From assembly GCF_000014045.1 (NCBI RefSeq), contig NC_008389.1, forward strand, positions 1-5,824: a stretch of DNA of 5,824 nucleotides. Direction: 5' to 3'. The notes below the pieces were generated by a model, which searched no databases, was not told the origin of the DNA, and saw only the letters and a program-made list of their open reading frames with translations. The DNA comes from Roseobacter denitrificans OCh 114 (GTDB lineage Bacteria; Pseudomonadota; Alphaproteobacteria; Rhodobacterales; Rhodobacteraceae). Every line of letters begins with the position of its first letter. Position 1 is the stretch's first letter. Positions 5,246-5,824 of the stretch are shown here, piece by piece. A program made the translations under genes and the position numbers.

Positions 5246-5417
5246 TAATACGTTGCTATTTCCTGCCACTCTCACACAACCGAAATCAAGCTCTCAAGGG
5301 GCAAACCTCTCGGAAACGGCTGTAAGCCCTCTGAAGGCGCTGTGAGGGGATTTCAGGGTGCGCTGCATCAACGGGGAACCCGGCGAACTCATGGTTAACG
5401 ATTTCTAAAGCGCTCAA
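5246..5417. other. Noncoding region upstream of mobC; candidate oriT
   Basis: About 170 bp without a credible gene. It holds CTCT-headed direct repeats starting at 5269, 5291, 5307 and 5329 (spacing 22, 16, 22 bp); two repeats with CCTCT and GCTGT blocks (5306-5323 and 5328-5343); and short complementary arms CTCACA/TGTGAG (5271, 5341) and GAAATC/GATTTC (5282, 5349). TTTCCTGCC near 5259-5267 loosely recalls the CCTGC core of IncP-type nick sites. oriT usually lies just upstream of mobC, so this is the best candidate, but no nick site is established. Confidence 0.4.
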
Positions 5418-5435
5418 CAGCACAAAGATGTGCTG
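5418..5435 (+). promoter_or_regulatory. Hairpin directly before the MuF gene start
   Basis: CAGCACA (5418-5424) and TGTGCTG (5429-5435) are perfect 7-bp arms around loop AAGA, ending 1 nt before ATG 5437. As RNA it would bury the region where a ribosome site should be, favouring ATG 5458 or implying low or regulated translation. As DNA it could be an operator. No clear promoter was found in the region upstream. Confidence 0.55.
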
Positions 5436-5436
5436 A

Positions 5437-5824
5437 ATGAACAACCTGGCGCGCGAAATGACTCTGATCAATCCGAATGAGTATCGGGAAGCCTTTGTGC
5501 AATATCTGCGCAAGGGAACACCGATCCGGTTTGAGACCAAAAACGCTCAGGCAACCACGCATTACATCTGGCGGACACGACGCGACGGTAAAGTGCGCTT
5601 GTCTCATGCTGAACGCGAAGGTCAGGTTTTCGCGTGGGACGATCCGCCGGAAGGTGGCCACCCCGGGGAAGATTATGGATGCCGCTGCACGGCAGAACCA
5701 TACCTCCCACAGACCTCGGAATTCATGGAAATCTCCTTGCAGGGCGTTTCAGGCGGCGGTGCCGCTTGGAGTGGCAGGGATTTCGTGAACCACTATTACC
5801 AAGGAAACGGTAGAGGCGTCACCG
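5437..5824 (+). CDS. MuF-domain (phage minor head protein-like) protein, 5' part; continues at base 1 if circular
   Basis: This is the first 129 codons of a gene that runs off the right edge; joined to bases 1-494 it encodes 293 aa. Residues about 40-90 match the C-terminal half of the phage Mu protein F-like domain: a WRTRRDGKVR stretch (45-54), SH at 56-57, then GHPGEDYGCRC (74-84) with the characteristic HPG and CRC motifs and an EPYLP tail. In phages this domain belongs to the minor head protein; it is also an N-terminal module of polymorphic toxins of temperate phages. The copy is short, lacks the usual long helical N-terminus of full head proteins, and no other phage gene is present, so a role in virion assembly on its own is unlikely. 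No signal peptide is seen. ATG 5437 directly follows an in-frame TGA and a hairpin and has only a weak AAAGA upstream; ATG 5458 (MTLINPNEY) is an equally possible start. Confidence 0.75.
   Translation, partial: MNNLAREMTLINPNEYREAFVQYLRKGTPIRFETKNAQATTHYIWRTRRDGKVRLSHAEREGQVFAWDDPPEGGHPGEDYGCRCTAEPYLPQTSEFMEISLQGVSGGGAAWSGRDFVNHYYQGNGRGVT

Noticed and set aside
5259..5267. IncP-type nick site (TTTCCTGCC)
   Set aside because: Only the CCTGC core fits; spacing to the preceding TAT differs and no adjoining inverted repeat of the expected kind is clear. Kept only as a hint within the candidate oriT.
5286..5710. Overlapping minus-strand frames and the +2 frame at 5477-5788 over the MuF gene
   Set aside because: The MuF frame shows conserved motifs (HPG, CRC); the others are shadows with Arg/Pro/His-rich composition.
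5437..5824. Remnant of an integrated prophage
   Set aside because: No other phage structural, integrase or lysis genes occur, and the domain is in frame with a downstream extension and partner gene, so a cargo protein fits better than a decayed prophage.

Overview
The window reads as one complete small circular plasmid of 5,824 bp, opened inside a gene. The frame that runs off the right end (from 5437) continues without a stop across the join into the frame that is already open at base 1, giving one 882-bp gene of 293 codons plus stop. The gene content also fits a whole plasmid: one iteron origin with its initiator, one toxin-antitoxin pair, one mobilization accessory gene and one cargo operon. 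The RPA-type initiator, the HTH/coiled-coil protein next to it, the MobC type and the style of the MuF-like domain suggest an alphaproteobacterium, probably Rhodobacterales. The host is an inference, since no search was possible.

Cargo operon (5437 to 5824, then 1 to 1570, + strand): a protein with a phage Mu F-like (minor head protein) N-terminal module joined to an unrecognised C-terminal domain; an 8-nt-overlapping gene for a small membrane-anchored exported protein; then an AlkB-family dioxygenase. The first two look like a toxin and immunity pair of the MuF polymorphic-toxin type. If so, the plasmid is laid out like a colicin plasmid: toxin, immunity, mobilization and origin in about 6 kb.

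Replication region (1571 to 3529): a noncoding segment with three TAGTGTTA repeats, a degenerate DnaA box, six clear iterons and one degenerate copy, then repA. A gene with a weak uracil-DNA-glycosylase-like motif starts 1 nt after repA. Two putative nucleic-acid repair proteins (AlkB and this one) therefore flank the origin and initiator.

Control and stability region (3545 to 4618): on the minus strand, a small HTH plus coiled-coil protein. Upstream of it lie two inverted repeats, one of which carries inverted, iteron-like half-sites. Diverging from it is a BrnT/BrnA type II toxin-antitoxin operon with a near-consensus promoter so close to brnT that the mRNA should be almost leaderless.

Mobilization region (4664 to 5436): mobC on the minus strand, convergent with brnA and separated from it by a GC-rich hairpin. 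A perfect 15-bp palindrome covers the mobC start codon, and upstream is a repeat-rich noncoding region that may be oriT. No relaxase gene is present anywhere, so any mobilization would need a relaxase in trans. No rRNA, tRNA, CRISPR array or insertion sequence was seen.
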